Of a stretch of DNA of 6,029 nucleotides, positions 5,545-6,029 are shown piece after piece. A program made the position numbers and the translations under genes. Under the pieces are notes generated by a model, which searched no databases, was not told the DNA's origin, and was given only the letters and a program-made list of their open reading frames with translations. The stretch lies in NCBI GenBank assembly GCA_030044775.1, contig JASICF010000193.1, positions 1 through 6,029 on the forward strand, read 5' to 3'. Position 1 is the first letter of the stretch. Every line of letters starts with the position of its first letter. Origin of the DNA: Candidatus Sulfotelmatobacter sp. Its GTDB lineage: Bacteria > Acidobacteriota > Terriglobia > Terriglobales > Acidobacteriaceae.

Positions 5545-6029
5545 TCAGGATGGCAGCGTCTGGGGGACGTTATCAGTTTTTTCTGTGGCGGTCAGTTGTT
5601 CGAGGATTGTGCGCAGGGATCGCAAGACTTCCTCGGCGGCGGCGGCTTTCAAGACGAATTTCAGTTGGCCATCTGGAGTGAATTGGGCGCCCCGCTGGGC
5701 GTTGACGAAGCGGGCGAGCCGGTCGGGGTCGACTTGCGCGTTCTGCTGGAATTTCAGAGTTACCTGGTCGCGTTTGCGCTCGATGGCGTTTACGCCGACT
5801 TTCATACAAATTAATTTTAGCGAGGCGTAGTCGAACAGGTTGCGGACGGCGGGCGGGGGCGGGCCGTAGCGGTCCTTTATTTCAACCTCGACATCGACCA
5901 ACTGCGATTCTGACTCGACACGGGCGACGCGCTTGTACATTTGCAGGCGCTGATTTTCTTCGGGAATGTAGTCGGCGGGGATGCGAATGTTGAGACCGAG
6001 GTTGAGTTGGGTCTCGGCTTCTTCGGGCG
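5545..6029 (-). CDS. mfd: Transcription-repair coupling factor Mfd, C-terminal fragment
   Basis: Mfd is a cytoplasmic ATP-driven DNA translocase that removes RNA polymerase stalled at lesions and recruits UvrA for nucleotide excision repair. The frame is open to the right edge, so the 5' part of the gene is outside the window; 160 complete residues are visible, ending at TGA 5547-5545. The match is to the TRCF C-terminal domain: LNLGLNIRIPADYIPEENQR, then LQMYKRVARVES, the DVEVEIKDRYGPPPPAVRNL segment, LKLICMKVGVNAIERK, and a final helix-rich tail (EEVLRSLRTILEQL). In E. coli Mfd this terminal domain folds back on the UvrA-binding module and restrains it. The helicase motifs and RNA polymerase-interacting domain are not in the window. 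An internal ATG at 5940 is not the start, because family sequence continues upstream of it. Confidence 0.93.
   Translation of the reverse strand, partial: PEEAETQLNLGLNIRIPADYIPEENQRLQMYKRVARVESESQLVDVEVEIKDRYGPPPPAVRNLFDYASLKLICMKVGVNAIERKRDQVTLKFQQNAQVDPDRLARFVNAQRGAQFTPDGQLKFVLKAAAAEEVLRSLRTILEQLTATEKTDNVPQTLPS

Noticed and set aside
5429..5830. 133-residue plus-strand open frame in the mfd-galU spacer and across mfd
   Set aside because: Runs through the hairpin pair and then antisense to Mfd; no protein character.

Overview
The window holds four protein-coding genes and reads like a stretch of chromosome from a moderately GC-rich Gram-negative bacterium. Acidobacteriota (Terriglobia-like) is the best guess. 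It rests on the style of the GalU and Mfd proteins, on a giant propeller sensor of a kind common in that phylum, and on intergenic spacers littered with short repeats. This is an inference from family resemblance, not from a search.

Layout. At the left edge, on the plus strand, is the last 68 residues of an AgaS-like SIS-domain sugar-phosphate isomerase/deaminase (ends at 208). After a 213-bp convergent spacer come three genes, all on the minus strand. Read in their direction of transcription these are: the C-terminal 160 residues of the transcription-repair coupling factor Mfd (6029 to 5545); a 340-bp spacer with hairpins and repeat-like sequence; galU, UTP-glucose-1-phosphate uridylyltransferase (5204 to 4332); a 268-bp spacer; and a 1213-residue membrane sensor (4063 to 422).

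The sensor is the most notable gene. It has a signal peptide, 14 Reg_prop repeats (enough for two seven-bladed beta-propellers), a Y_Y_Y domain, one transmembrane helix, a short helical linker, and then GGDEF and EAL domains. The extracytoplasmic half is that of the Bacteroidetes hybrid two-component systems, which sense glycans, but histidine kinase, receiver and HTH modules are all absent. Output is instead cyclic-di-GMP turnover. Both output domains keep their catalytic residues, and the GGDEF domain keeps a product-inhibition site.

How the genes may fit together. GalU makes UDP-glucose, the precursor for cellulose and other exopolysaccharides whose synthesis is often controlled by c-di-GMP. 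The sensor lies directly downstream on the same strand. The 268-bp gap argues against tight co-translation, so the link is a hypothesis. Mfd is a housekeeping DNA-repair gene with no evident link to the others. I saw no RNA genes, CRISPR arrays, transposases or phage genes.
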